The notes under the pieces were generated by a model. It did not search any database and was not told the origin of the DNA. It saw only the letters and a list, made by a program, of their open reading frames with translations. From Tabrizicola flagellatus (GTDB lineage: Bacteria > Pseudomonadota > Alphaproteobacteria > Rhodobacterales > Rhodobacteraceae), in NCBI RefSeq assembly GCF_008271465.1, contig NZ_VMDU01000011.1, positions 1 through 64,000 on the forward strand: DNA of 64,000 nt. The letters are read 5' to 3'. A program made the position numbers and the translations under genes. The first letter of the stretch is position 1; each line of letters opens with the position of its first letter. Shown here piece by piece: positions 1 through 7,871 of the stretch.

Positions 1-1777
1 GACCCTCCTGCCCGAACAGCGCGTCGGTCTCGGTCCCGCCATAGAGCGAATCCTCGCCGAACGAGCCATAGAGCCAGTCCACCCCCTCGCCGCCTTCGAG
101 CAGGTCGTTGCCGTAGCCGCCGTCGAGGTTGTCGCCGCCATTGTCGCCATAGAGCGAATCGTTGCCGAAGCCGCCGAACAGCGCGTCGGTCTCGGTCCCG
201 CCCTCCAGCCGGTCCTCGTCGTCGCCACCGAACAGCCAGTCCACCCCGGAACCGCCGTAAAGGCGGTCGTTCCCGGTCTCGCCCTCAAGGTTGTCGCCGC
301 CGTTGCCGCCGTAAAGGATGTCGTTCCCGGTCCCGCCCCAGAGCGCATCGGTGTCGTCCCCGCCGTCAAGGCTGTCGTTGCCGGCGTCGCCATAGAGCCA
401 GTCCAGCCCCGCCAGCCCCGACAGCGTGTCGTTTCCCGCCCCCGCGGCCAGGGTGTTGTCCAGCGCGTTGCCCGTGCCGTTCGACGAAAAGCTGGACTTC
501 ATCAGCAGGATCTCGAAGTTCGCGCCCAGCGTGAAGGTCGTCAGGTAGCTCTCGATCGTGTCGGTGCCCTCGCCGGCCGCTTCGGTCGGGGCCTCGAGCA
601 TGCTGGAGATGACGTAGGTGTCGTTGCCGACCCCGCCGAACATGGCGTCGGTTCCCGCTCCGCCTTCGAGGTAGTCGTCCCCTTCGCCGCCATAGAGCGT
701 GTCGTCGCTGGAGCCGCCTTCAAGCGTGTCGTTGCCCTGATTCCCCGTCAGCATGTCGGCGCCGGCGTTGCCACGCATGAAGTTGGCGACCTCGTTGCCG
801 ATCAGGGTGTCGTTGCCGGCCCCGCCGAAAGCGTTCTCGATGACCACGCCACGGGCGATGGTCATGTTGTCCACCAGGCCGCCAATGTCGGAGTAGGTCA
901 GCGCGATCAGCGAGATTTCCTGGTTCACGCTGAAGTTCGAGAAGTCGATCGTGTCAATGCCGTTCGAATCGTAGATGGTGAAGGCGATGGGCTGGCCGAC
1001 ATAGACATTCGACGTGGCCGGGATCAGCCCGGTCCACTGGTTCAGCAGGTTCTGCAGGTAGCCGCCGATGTTCGAGTTGTAGCCGTAGGTCGAATTGCCG
1101 CCGTTCGTGGCGCCCGAGAAGCCGTAGAGGTTCTGGATCGCGATGATGTCCGCGGGCATCAGGGTCGCAATCCAGGCAAAGCTGCCCGGAACCAGCGTGT
1201 TGTCGATCTGGCTGAAATACGACATGACCGTCGCCAGCCAGCTGTCATTGTCGTAGAGGTTGTCGACGCCAAAGACCGCATTGCCGTTGTAGTTGCCGGC
1301 GTGGCCGAGACCCAGGGCATGCCCGATCTCGTGCATGTAGGTCTGCAGCATGTAGCTGTTGAGGTTCAGCTCTGCCCAATCGGCCGGGATGTTGATCGTC
1401 GACTGGGTGATCCAGCCATTGGTCGTGCTGAAGCTGGCATAGGCGCCGTTCGGATCGTTGTTGTCGAAGATCAGGTTCGCGTTGCCGGAGGTGCTGGCGA
1501 TGAAGGTGATGCCCGTGACCTCGGACCAGGCTTCGAGCGCGGCCACCGCGATGGCCTGTTCGGCCGCAGAGAGGCCGGTGACGTTGTAGGTCAGCGACCG
1601 CGCGGGGTTCAGCTGGAACCGGTAGGACGTGCCGCCCCAGTATCCGTTGGTCAGCTGTGCGGCGATCTGGTCCCAGGTGAAGGGGGCCGAGACGATCGGA
1701 CCGGCCGCGGCATCAACGTGCTGGTCCAAGCCGGCAAGGGAATCGTTCGGGTCACGGGTGGCGCAAAGCAGGCACAT
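1..1777 (-). CDS. Serralysin-like M10 metalloprotease with RTX repeats (3' end outside the window)
   Basis: Secreted zinc endopeptidase of the M10B (serralysin) type; at least 592 residues are visible and the frame runs off the window edge without a stop. The zinc site HEIGHALGLGH lies at residues 149-159 (H149, E150, H153, H159), and the Met-turn MSY is at 185-187. From about residue 318 onward the protein is a long series of glycine/aspartate nonapeptides (GGxGxDxLx type, e.g. GGAGNDTLIG), which bind calcium and usually carry a type I secretion signal at the missing C-terminus. The start is ATG at 1777 with GAAGGA nine bases upstream. The N-terminus MCLLC holds two cysteines and no Sec signal peptide, as expected for type I export. 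No secretion ATPase or membrane fusion gene is adjacent. Confidence 0.9.
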   Translation of the reverse strand, partial: MCLLCATRDPNDSLAGLDQHVDAAAGPIVSAPFTWDQIAAQLTNGYWGGTSYRFQLNPARSLTYNVTGLSAAEQAIAVAALEAWSEVTGITFIASTSGNANLIFDNNDPNGAYASFSTTNGWITQSTINIPADWAELNLNSYMLQTYMHEIGHALGLGHAGNYNGNAVFGVDNLYDNDSWLATVMSYFSQIDNTLVPGSFAWIATLMPADIIAIQNLYGFSGATNGGNSTYGYNSNIGGYLQNLLNQWTGLIPATSNVYVGQPIAFTIYDSNGIDTIDFSNFSVNQEISLIALTYSDIGGLVDNMTIARGVVIENAFGGAGNDTLIGNEVANFMRGNAGADMLTGNQGNDTLEGGSSDDTLYGGEGDDYLEGGAGTDAMFGGVGNDTYVISSMLEAPTEAAGEGTDTIESYLTTFTLGANFEILLMKSSFSSNGTGNALDNTLAAGAGNDTLSGLAGLDWLYGDAGNDSLDGGDDTDALWGGTGNDILYGGNGGDNLEGETGNDRLYGGSGVDWLFGGDDEDRLEGGTETDALFGGFGNDSLYGDNGGDNLDGGYGNDLLEGGEGVDWLYGSFGEDSLYGGTETDALFGQEG

Positions 1778-1801
1778 TGAACTTCATCCTTCGGCTAATG
1801 G

Positions 1802-2227
1802 TTAGCGTGGCGCGCTGGCAAGTATCTTGCGGAACAGGTTTGTGCGCATGGCTTCGGTCATCGCAGTATCCATAATCACGAAGCCGGTAGACGGCATGAC
1901 GGTCCGCTGGCCTTTTGCGTCGATCCAGGTCGGCACCAGTTCGAGCTGGGTCGCGGTCGCGCGGATCACGTCGATCTCGAGGCCGGGCCCCTCGGTCAGA
2001 CCGGAGTTCTGCGAGCCCAGGACCCGATAGCCGGGCTCTGCGCCGAGAACGTCAAGAAAATCCGTGCAGATTTCCGCAAGCCGATCGGGATCGACCCGAG
2101 CCGAGGACAGACAGGCAAACCGCAGCGAATGCTGCGCGATCGCTTCACCACCGGCCGACACTGCGGACAAGACCAGCACCCCCAGAACCGTCAGCATCCG
2201 GCCCGACTGACACGCTACGCGCCACAT
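1802..2227 (-). CDS. Small exported protein of unknown function upstream of the RTX protease
   Basis: I do not recognise this family. The 141-residue product opens with a Sec-type signal peptide (hydrophobic run at about residues 11-25, probable cleavage after AIA), leaving a periplasmic or secreted domain of about 110 residues with two cysteines. A GAGG ribosome site sits six bases before the ATG. The stop is only 24 bases ahead of the protease start on the same strand, so the two are probably one transcript. Serralysin operons elsewhere can carry a small periplasmic inhibitor (Inh family). Size and position fit that role, but I see no clear Inh signature, so this is inference only. Confidence 0.65.
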   Translation of the reverse strand: MWRVACQSGRMLTVLGVLVLSAVSAGGEAIAQHSLRFACLSSARVDPDRLAEICTDFLDVLGAEPGYRVLGSQNSGLTEGPGLEIDVIRATATQLELVPTWIDAKGQRTVMPSTGFVIMDTAMTEAMRTNLFRKILASAPR

Positions 2228-2424
2228 GCCGATACCTCAACCACCCTCGAAGGCTCAGCGATGCATGCGAACCGTTTCGTTTGTTCGACAGATTTACGGC
2301 AAATTGTGGGCATCTGGCAATGCACACGATCCGGCCGCTCTCGTGGCGCAGGCAGGTCCGTGCCATCATGCCTTGCGGCGCGAATCTTGACCTGCTGCGC
2401 CGGCTGCCCGGACCCTGCCCGCCC

Positions 2425-2799
2425 TCAGAGCCGCTCCATCTCGTGCACGGCGGTTTCGCGCAGGGCTTGCAGGTCGGCTATCGCTGCGTCGAGGTCCTGC
2501 CGCTGGCGTTCCAGCGCGGCGAGCTGCCGGTCCGCAAGCTGAAGCCAGGCCTCCAGCTGCGGCCTCTCGCCCTTCTTGCCGTAGATAAGGAGCCACTGGC
2601 GGATCTCTTCCAGCGAAAAGCCGAAGCGGCGGCCGCGCAGGATCAGCTTCATACGGGCGATCTCGCGCGGGCCGTAGAAGCGGGCGCGGCCCTCGCGCTC
2701 TGGGGCCAGAAGCTCGATGTATTCGTAGTAGCGCAACGTGCGCGGGGTCACGTCGAACCGGGCGCACATCTCCTTGAAACTGAGGCGGGTCTCGGCCAT
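2425..2799 (-). CDS. MerR-family transcriptional regulator
   Basis: A 124-residue DNA-binding regulator. The N-terminal winged helix-turn-helix (FDVTPRTLRYYEYIELLAPE) is followed by the MerR helix pair RRFGFSLEEIRQWL and a C-terminal coiled coil for dimerisation (about residues 80-115). It lacks the metal-binding cysteines of MerR/CueR types and resembles the LiuR-like MerR proteins found near acyl-CoA genes; a second member lies at 43181. The ATG at 2799 is chosen because GGAGG lies seven bases upstream; a TTG further upstream has no such site. It is divergent from two acyl-CoA thioesterase-like genes, which are its likely targets. Confidence 0.85.
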   Translation of the reverse strand: MAETRLSFKEMCARFDVTPRTLRYYEYIELLAPEREGRARFYGPREIARMKLILRGRRFGFSLEEIRQWLLIYGKKGERPQLEAWLQLADRQLAALERQRQDLDAAIADLQALRETAVHEMERL

Positions 2800-2918
2800 G
2801 CGCAATCCTCCCGGTTGCAAAGCGTAAGGCCCCGCCCCGGCCTGCGCAACGGTTTCGCCGCGCTTTCCGGGGGTTGCCTTCGCCCGGTCGCGGCGGTTTG
2901 ATGCGTGCCGAGGACCCC

Positions 2919-3341
2919 ATGACCGACACCAGCGCCACCGCCCGCAATTTCATCAGCGCCCTGCCGCACAGTCATGCGCTGGGGATGCAGCTCGAGGCGA
3001 TCGGCGCGGGGCAGGCGACGATCGCGATGCCCTACGATCCGGCGTTGGTGGGCGATCCGGAGACCGGCGTGATCCATGGCGGCGCCGTTTCGGCCCTGAT
3101 GGACACGGCCTGCGGCGCGGCGGTGATGAGCCATCCGCAGGCCGGCATCTCGACCGCCACGCTGGACCTGCGCATCGACTACATGCGTCCCGCAACGCCG
3201 GGCCAGACCATCCGCACCAGGGCCGAATGCCACCATGTCACCCGGTCCGTCGCCTTCGTCCGCGCGGTGGCGACGGATGACGACGAAAGCCGCCCGGTGG
3301 CCATGGCGACCGGCGCCTTCACGGTGGAGCGCAAGGGATGA
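2919..3341 (+). CDS. PaaI-family hotdog thioesterase (first of a pair)
   Basis: A 140-residue single hotdog-fold protein, probably hydrolysing an acyl- or aryl-CoA thioester in the cytoplasm. The family motif appears as GVIHGGAVSALMDTACG around residues 48-64, with the later IDYMRPA strand typical of PaaI/YbgC-like enzymes. The ATG at 2919 is preceded by GAGG; an upstream in-frame ATG (2901) lacks a better site. Its last bases overlap the start of the next gene by four (ATGA), so the two are translationally coupled. The substrate cannot be read from the sequence. Confidence 0.85.
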   Translation: MTDTSATARNFISALPHSHALGMQLEAIGAGQATIAMPYDPALVGDPETGVIHGGAVSALMDTACGAAVMSHPQAGISTATLDLRIDYMRPATPGQTIRTRAECHHVTRSVAFVRAVATDDDESRPVAMATGAFTVERKG

Positions 3342-3832
3342 GGCCGCCGCCCGAGCCGGTCCACGTCGTCAAGCAGCGGCGGGAGGCGTTGCTGCGCTCG
3401 CTGGTCGAGGGGGTGCCCTACATCCGCTTCCTGGGCGTCCAGTTCGACCGGCGCGGCGACGAGCTGACCGCCGTCCTGCCCTTCAAGGACAGCCTGATCG
3501 GCAACCCGCGCCTGCCGGCGCTGCACGGAGGCGCGACGGCGGCCTTCCTGGAGATCGCGGCGATGATCGAGCTGTCCTGGAGCACGCTGTGGGAAGGGGT
3601 CGAGGCGGACGGCGCCCTGCCCGAGGGGCCGCTGCGGTTGCCCAAGACCATCGATTTCACGGTGGATTACCTGCGCTCGGGCCTGCCGCGCGACGCCTAT
3701 GCGCGGGCGCGGGTGAACCGGTCGGGGCGGCGCTATGCCTCTGTCCATGTCGAGGCCTGGCAGGATAACCGCTCGCGGCTGTTCGCGCAGGCGACGGGCC
3801 ATTTCCTGATGCCGCCGGCCGCGCCGAAATGA
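3338..3832 (+). CDS. PaaI-family hotdog thioesterase (second of a pair)
   Basis: A 164-residue hotdog-fold protein related to, but clearly diverged from, its upstream neighbour. It carries the equivalent active-site segment LHGGATAAFLEIAAM and the strand IDFTVDYLRSG. Two adjacent, non-identical single-domain thioesterases could form a heteromeric hotdog assembly or act on different acyl-CoAs; nothing in the sequence decides this. It overlaps both neighbours by four bases (ATGA), which places it firmly inside the thioesterase-thioesterase-MATE operon. Confidence 0.83.
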   Translation: MRPPPEPVHVVKQRREALLRSLVEGVPYIRFLGVQFDRRGDELTAVLPFKDSLIGNPRLPALHGGATAAFLEIAAMIELSWSTLWEGVEADGALPEGPLRLPKTIDFTVDYLRSGLPRDAYARARVNRSGRRYASVHVEAWQDNRSRLFAQATGHFLMPPAAPK

Positions 3833-5139
3833 GCGACATCACCCACGGCCGCGTGCTGCGGATCGCCGGGCCGATCGTCCTGTCCAATGCCACCGTCCCC
3901 CTCCTGGGCGCGGTCGATACGGCGGTGATCGGCCAGCTGGGCGACCCGGCGAGCCTTGGCGCCGTGGGCATCGGCGCGGTGATCCTGGCGACGCTTTACT
4001 GGGCCTTCGGCTTCCTGCGCATGTCCACCTCTGGCCTGGCGGCACAGGCGCAGGGCGCGGGGGACATGGGCGAGCGGTCGGCGGTCCTGTTGCGCGCGCT
4101 GATCGTGGGTGTGGGGGCAGGGCTGGCGCTGGTCCTGGCGCAGGTGGCGCTGTTCGCGGGGGCCTTCTGGCTGGCGCCGGCCTCGGAGACGGTCGAGGGG
4201 CTGGCGCGCGACTATCTGGCCATCCGCATCTGGGGGGCGCCGGCGACCATCGCGCTTTATGCGCTGACCGGCTGGCTGGTCGGACTGGAGCGGACGCGGG
4301 CAGTCCTGGTGTTGCAGCTATGGCAGAACGGGCTGAACATCGTGCTGGACCTGTGGTTCGTCCTGGGCCTCGGCTGGGGGGTCGAGGGGGTGGCGCTGGC
4401 CACGCTGATCGCGGAGTGGACGGGGCTTGCCCTGGCGCTGTGGCTGGCGCGCGACGCCTTCGGGTCCGCCGTCCGCGCGGCGCTGGCGCGGCTGGGCGAC
4501 CGGGTGGCGATCCGGCGCATGTTCTCGGCCAGCCGGGACATCATGGCGCGGACGGTGCTGTTGCAGCTGGCCTTCACCACCTTCGTCTTTCTGGGCGCGC
4601 GGTTCGGCGACGTGACGCTGGCCGCGAACCAGGTGCTGATGCAGTTCCTGGAGATCACCGCCTTCGCGCTGGACGGCTTCGCCTTCGCCGCCGAGGCGCT
4701 GGTCGGGCAGGCGGTGGGGGCGCGGTCGGTGGCCGACACCCGCGCGGCGGGGCGGATCACGATGCAATGGGGGTTCGGCGGCGCGGCGGCGCTGGCCGTG
4801 GTCTTTGCCCTGGCCGGGCCGGTCATCATCGACCTGATGACCACCTCGCCCGAGGTGCGCGAGGCCGCGCGGTCCTATCTGCCCTGGCTGGTCGCAGCGC
4901 CGCTGATCGGGGTCGCGGCCTGGATCTACGACGGGATCTTCATCGGCGCGCTGCTGACCGGGGACATGCTGCGGGCGATGCTGGTTTCGGTCGCCGTCTA
5001 TGTGCTGGCGCTGGCCGTGCTTGTGCCATGGGCGGGGAATCACGGGCTCTGGGCCGCGCTGATGGTGATGAACGGGGCGCGGACGCTGGCGATGGGGCGG
5101 CTGTATCCCAAGGTCCTGGCCCTGCCCGCGCGGGCCTGA
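3829..5139 (+). CDS. MATE-family efflux transporter
   Basis: A 436-residue inner-membrane exporter of the multi-antimicrobial extrusion superfamily, DinF-like branch, normally driven by sodium or protons. About twelve hydrophobic segments are visible in two similar halves, starting with GRVLRIAGPIVLSNATVPLL and the conserved DTAVIGQLGDPASLGAVG near residues 25-45. Length is normal for the family. It is the last gene of the operon that opens with the two thioesterases, overlapping the second by four bases. Export of a toxic acid or aromatic that the thioesterases release would make sense of this arrangement, but that is inference. Confidence 0.9.
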   Translation: MSDITHGRVLRIAGPIVLSNATVPLLGAVDTAVIGQLGDPASLGAVGIGAVILATLYWAFGFLRMSTSGLAAQAQGAGDMGERSAVLLRALIVGVGAGLALVLAQVALFAGAFWLAPASETVEGLARDYLAIRIWGAPATIALYALTGWLVGLERTRAVLVLQLWQNGLNIVLDLWFVLGLGWGVEGVALATLIAEWTGLALALWLARDAFGSAVRAALARLGDRVAIRRMFSASRDIMARTVLLQLAFTTFVFLGARFGDVTLAANQVLMQFLEITAFALDGFAFAAEALVGQAVGARSVADTRAAGRITMQWGFGGAAALAVVFALAGPVIIDLMTTSPEVREAARSYLPWLVAAPLIGVAAWIYDGIFIGALLTGDMLRAMLVSVAVYVLALAVLVPWAGNHGLWAALMVMNGARTLAMGRLYPKVLALPARA

Positions 5140-5215
5140 GCCGCCGCGTCAGCCCGCTTGAGGCTTGCCTTCCCCCCGGCCCGCCTGCCATGATCGCCCG
5201 CCAAAGGGGAGCATC

Positions 5216-5671
5216 ATGCGGAAATTCCTCGTCGTGCTGGACGACAGTCGCGAGTGTCTGAATGCCATGCGGTTCGCCGCGCTGCGGGCGGCCCATACCG
5301 GGGGCGGAGTCACGATCCTGTCGGTCGTGCCGCCGGAAGAGTTCCAGACCTGGATGGGCGTGGCCGACCTGATGCGGGCCGAGGCGCGCGAGCGGATCGA
5401 GGCGCATTTCGAGGTCTTCGCCAAATGGATGCGCGACAAGCAGGGGGTGAACCCGGAGCTTGTGATCCGCGAGGGCGACCCGGTGAACGAGATCCTCGCC
5501 CTGGTCAAGGAAGACCCGGAGATCGGCGTCCTGGTCCTGGGCGCGGGCACCGACAAGGCGGGGCCGGGGCCGCTGGTCACCGCCATGTCGCGCAATTCCG
5601 GCAACCTGCCGGTGCCGATCACGATCGTTCCGGGCGACATGTCGAAGGAAAGGCTGGAGAGCATTACCTGA
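5216..5671 (+). CDS. Universal stress protein (UspA family)
   Basis: A 151-residue single-domain Usp protein. It starts with the usual first strand MRKFLVVLDDSRE and has the C-terminal nucleotide-binding-like motif in diverged form (LVLGAGTDK, then GPLVTAMSRNSGNLPVPITIVPG). The ATG at 5216 follows AAGGGGA; upstream in-frame codons have no ribosome site. It stands alone between the MATE operon and dgkA. It probably binds ATP or acts in stress survival as other Usp proteins do, but no specific partner is indicated. Confidence 0.88.
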   Translation: MRKFLVVLDDSRECLNAMRFAALRAAHTGGGVTILSVVPPEEFQTWMGVADLMRAEARERIEAHFEVFAKWMRDKQGVNPELVIREGDPVNEILALVKEDPEIGVLVLGAGTDKAGPGPLVTAMSRNSGNLPVPITIVPGDMSKERLESIT

Positions 5672-5898
5672 CGCGCGTCGGCCCTCGCGCAGGACCCGGA
5701 GCCGATGCCGATCTGGATGTCCGGGCGGTTTGATGCCAGTCTGACAGGCAAACCGACCGGACGGACGGCCACTGTCGAAGGGCCGGTCAGCCATGACGAC
5801 ATCTTTTCGAGGGCGCCCGGAATGCTGGATCTGACGACTGCGGCCCGGAAGCCGGTGCTGGACGTTTCCGGCACCCGCTGCCAGGTCAGGGACAGCGA

Positions 5899-6270
5899 AT
5901 GACTGCGCCGGACAAGCCCCCGCGCAGGACCGGGATCGCACATTTCCTGGCCGCTGCCGGCTATTCGCTGGGAGGCTTGCGGCGGCTGGCCCGGGAAAGC
6001 GCCTTCCGGCAGGAGGTGCTGTTCATCGCCGGGCTCCTGGTCATCTTCCTGGTCGCCGGGGCTTCGCCGGCCGAGATCGCGGGACTGCTGGCGCTGGGGC
6101 TGGCGCTGGTCGCGGTCGAGGCGCTGAACACGGCGATCGAGGTGCTGGTCGATCACCTCTCGCCCGGCTGGTCCGAGTGGGCGAAGGACGCGAAGGACCT
6201 GGGCTCGCTGGCAGTGGCCTGCACGATCGGGGCGACCGTGCTTTATGCGGGCATTGTGCTGGTCTTCTAG
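5899..6270 (+). CDS. dgkA: Diacylglycerol kinase, DgkA type
   Basis: A 123-residue inner-membrane kinase that phosphorylates diacylglycerol to phosphatidic acid and recycles lipid released by envelope biosynthesis. The family signature is present as RESAFRQEVL (about residues 33-42), VEALNTAIEVLVDHLS (75-90) and KDAKDLGSLAVA (95-106). The E-x-N-T-A-I-E motif holds the catalytic and metal-binding acids. Three transmembrane segments are visible, as in the E. coli enzyme. The N-terminal extension of about 20 polar residues is modest. Confidence 0.92.
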   Translation: MTAPDKPPRRTGIAHFLAAAGYSLGGLRRLARESAFRQEVLFIAGLLVIFLVAGASPAEIAGLLALGLALVAVEALNTAIEVLVDHLSPGWSEWAKDAKDLGSLAVACTIGATVLYAGIVLVF

Positions 6271-6390
6271 GCAGAGCCCCTTGCCTGACGCAGGCGCATG
6301 GCCGCCATGCGGAAGCGCACATTGGTTCGGCCGGGCTTCGGGACTAGATTGTGCGCCAAGGGAGGAGCCTCTGATCGAAAGGCTCATGCA

Positions 6391-6549
6391 ATGTCCGTCG
6401 TTCTGTTCCCAAGCCGCAGCGCCCCGCCCTTTCCCGAAGTGGCAGCGCCATACTACCAGACCGACCGCGCTGCGGATCGGGTTGTCCGGCTGCGTTCGCT
6501 GACCGCCGTCGAGCAGATGTATGCCTACTGGGGTTCCGACCGGGCCTGA
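6391..6549 (+). CDS. Small hypothetical protein (52 residues)
   Basis: No function recognised. The likely product starts at ATG 6391 (MSVVLFPSRSAPP...) with an AAAGG-containing stretch about nine bases upstream. A longer reading from 6298 is possible but less natural. The C-terminal half is basic and ends LTAVEQMYAYWGSDRA, which looks like a conserved C-terminal motif rather than random translation. It sits 76 bases before the Nfu gene on the same strand, and could be a short accessory protein or a small soluble regulator. Confidence 0.5.
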   Translation: MSVVLFPSRSAPPFPEVAAPYYQTDRAADRVVRLRSLTAVEQMYAYWGSDRA

Positions 6550-6625
6550 ACCTTAGAACGGTTCCAGACTTGACCTTCGGGGCGGCAAGGCGCATATCCG
6601 ACAGGAACAGTCGGAGACCGGAACA

Positions 6626-7189
6626 ATGTTCATCCAGACCGAATCCACGCCGAACCCCGCGACGTTGAAGTTCCTGCCCGGGCAGACAGTTCTGGAGATC
6701 GGCACGGCCGATTTCCCAAGCGTCGAGGCGGCCGCAAAGTCGCCGCTTGCGCGGCGGATCTTCGCGGCGGGCGGTGTGACGGGCGTATTCTTCGGCACCG
6801 ATTTCGTGACCGTGACCAAGGCCGACGATGTGGACTGGGCCCATATCAAGCCGCAGATACTGGGCGCGATCATGGAGCATTACCAGTCGGGCCAGCCGGC
6901 GATCGAGGGCGAGGGCGCCACCGGCGGCGGCCATGCCGAGCACACGGGCGAGGATGGCGACGTGGTGCGGCAGATCAAGGAATTGCTGGACACCCGCGTC
7001 CGCCCGGCGGTGGCGCAGGATGGCGGCGACATCACCTTCCACGGCTTCGACCGGGGCGTGGTCTACCTGCACATGCAGGGCGCCTGCGCGGGCTGCCCCT
7101 CCTCGACGCTCACGCTGAAGATGGGTATCGAGAACCTGCTGCGGCACTATATCCCGGAAGTGCTGGAAGTCCGGCCCGTCGCGGCCTGA
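6626..7189 (+). CDS. Nfu-type iron-sulfur cluster carrier protein
   Basis: A 187-residue protein with the two-domain layout of mitochondrial NFU1 and alphaproteobacterial homologues. The N-terminal Nfu domain runs MFIQTESTPNPATLKFLPG to about residue 90. After a glycine/histidine linker (about 97-108) comes the C-terminal NifU-like domain with the cluster-binding motif CAGC (C154, C157). It is expected to hand assembled Fe-S clusters to recipient enzymes in the cytoplasm. Only seven bases separate its stop from the GTG start of tsaB, so it probably heads a short operon with tsaB and rimI. Confidence 0.93.
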   Translation: MFIQTESTPNPATLKFLPGQTVLEIGTADFPSVEAAAKSPLARRIFAAGGVTGVFFGTDFVTVTKADDVDWAHIKPQILGAIMEHYQSGQPAIEGEGATGGGHAEHTGEDGDVVRQIKELLDTRVRPAVAQDGGDITFHGFDRGVVYLHMQGACAGCPSSTLTLKMGIENLLRHYIPEVLEVRPVAA

Positions 7190-7196
7190 TCCCCTC

Positions 7197-7871
7197 GTGA
7201 CGGCTCCTCGCTCCCCTTCGGTCGCTCATCGCGGGGCGGGCGGCGACGAGAAGGCGCAGCCGCACGAGAAGCTTCCCCTGCTGGCCTTCGATACCTCGGG
7301 TCCGCATTGCGCGGCGGCGCTGCTGCTCTCGGACCGGCTCATCCTGCGCGAAGAGCAGATGGCCACCGGCCAGGCCGAACGGCTGATCCCGCTGCTGGAG
7401 GAGGTGCTTGCCGAAGGCGGCATCGACTGGTCCGACCTCAAGGCACTGGCGGTCGGCACCGGGCCGGGCAATTTCACCGGGGTCCGCATCGCGGTGGCCG
7501 CCGCCCGGGGGATGTCGCTTGGCCTTGGCATCCCGGCGGTGGGCGTGACCCGGCTGGAGGCGCTGGCACATGGCTTGCCGCGCCCGCTGGTCGTCGTCGA
7601 GGACGCGCGGCGCGATCAGGTCTATGTCCAGCTTTTCCTGCCCGCAGGTCCGGGCCCCGCGCATCTGGCCGACCGCGTGGTCCCCGCCTGCGCGGCCACC
7701 GGCTCGGCGGCCGGTCCGAAGGCGCTGCCCCCGGCGATGCCTCTGATCGAGGCCGTTGCACGGATCGGTGCCGTCCGGGCCGGAACGCCGCAGCCCCGTC
7801 CCGCACCGTTCTACCTGCGCGGGGCCGACGCGGCGCCGCCCTCGGACCCGCCGCCGGTGATCCTCCCGTGA
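7197..7871 (+). CDS. tsaB: tRNA threonylcarbamoyladenosine biosynthesis protein TsaB with a repeat-encoded N-terminal extension
   Basis: TsaB is the ASKHA-fold partner of TsaD in the t6A37 tRNA modification complex. The family begins at LLAFDTSGPHCAAALLL (about residue 28) and continues with GTGPGNFTGVRIAVAAARG (about 87-105). The only possible start is GTG 7197, because no ATG, GTG or TTG occurs in frame between it and the first beta strand. Residues about 2-27 are therefore translated from the interspersed repeat at 7202-7276. The total of 224 residues is near family length because the C-terminal lobe is compact. Its stop overlaps the GTG of rimI. Confidence 0.9.
   Translation: MTAPRSPSVAHRGAGGDEKAQPHEKLPLLAFDTSGPHCAAALLLSDRLILREEQMATGQAERLIPLLEEVLAEGGIDWSDLKALAVGTGPGNFTGVRIAVAAARGMSLGLGIPAVGVTRLEALAHGLPRPLVVVEDARRDQVYVQLFLPAGPGPAHLADRVVPACAATGSAAGPKALPPAMPLIEAVARIGAVRAGTPQPRPAPFYLRGADAAPPSDPPPVILP
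7202..7276 (+). repeat. Interspersed short repeat, copy A (translated at the tsaB N-terminus)
   Basis: About 75 bases that align end to end with copy B at 45434-45510. Shared blocks are GGCTCnTCG at the left end, a GAGCGACC/TCACTCCTCG-like centre, and GACGAGAAG plus CGCACGAG near the right end, finishing in CTTCC. Related copies are at 16037, 21183 and 40072. This copy lies wholly within tsaB between the GTG start and the first conserved strand. Confidence 0.7.

Noticed and set aside
1-840. Tandem repeated units on the plus strand that might suggest a CRISPR or satellite array
   Set aside because: Read on the minus strand they are in-frame glycine/aspartate nonapeptides of the RTX domain; unit length is a codon multiple and there are no unique spacers.
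1915-2901. 328-codon open frame on plus over the small exported protein and the MerR gene
   Set aside because: The minus strand holds a signal-peptide protein and a MerR protein with proper ribosome sites; the plus-strand frame has no motif.
5705-5902. 65-codon open frame overlapping the dgkA start, with GGAG upstream
   Set aside because: The codon third positions are less GC-biased than in neighbouring genes, the peptide has no recognisable features, and the frame includes rare-looking codons. It is possible but not supported enough to list.
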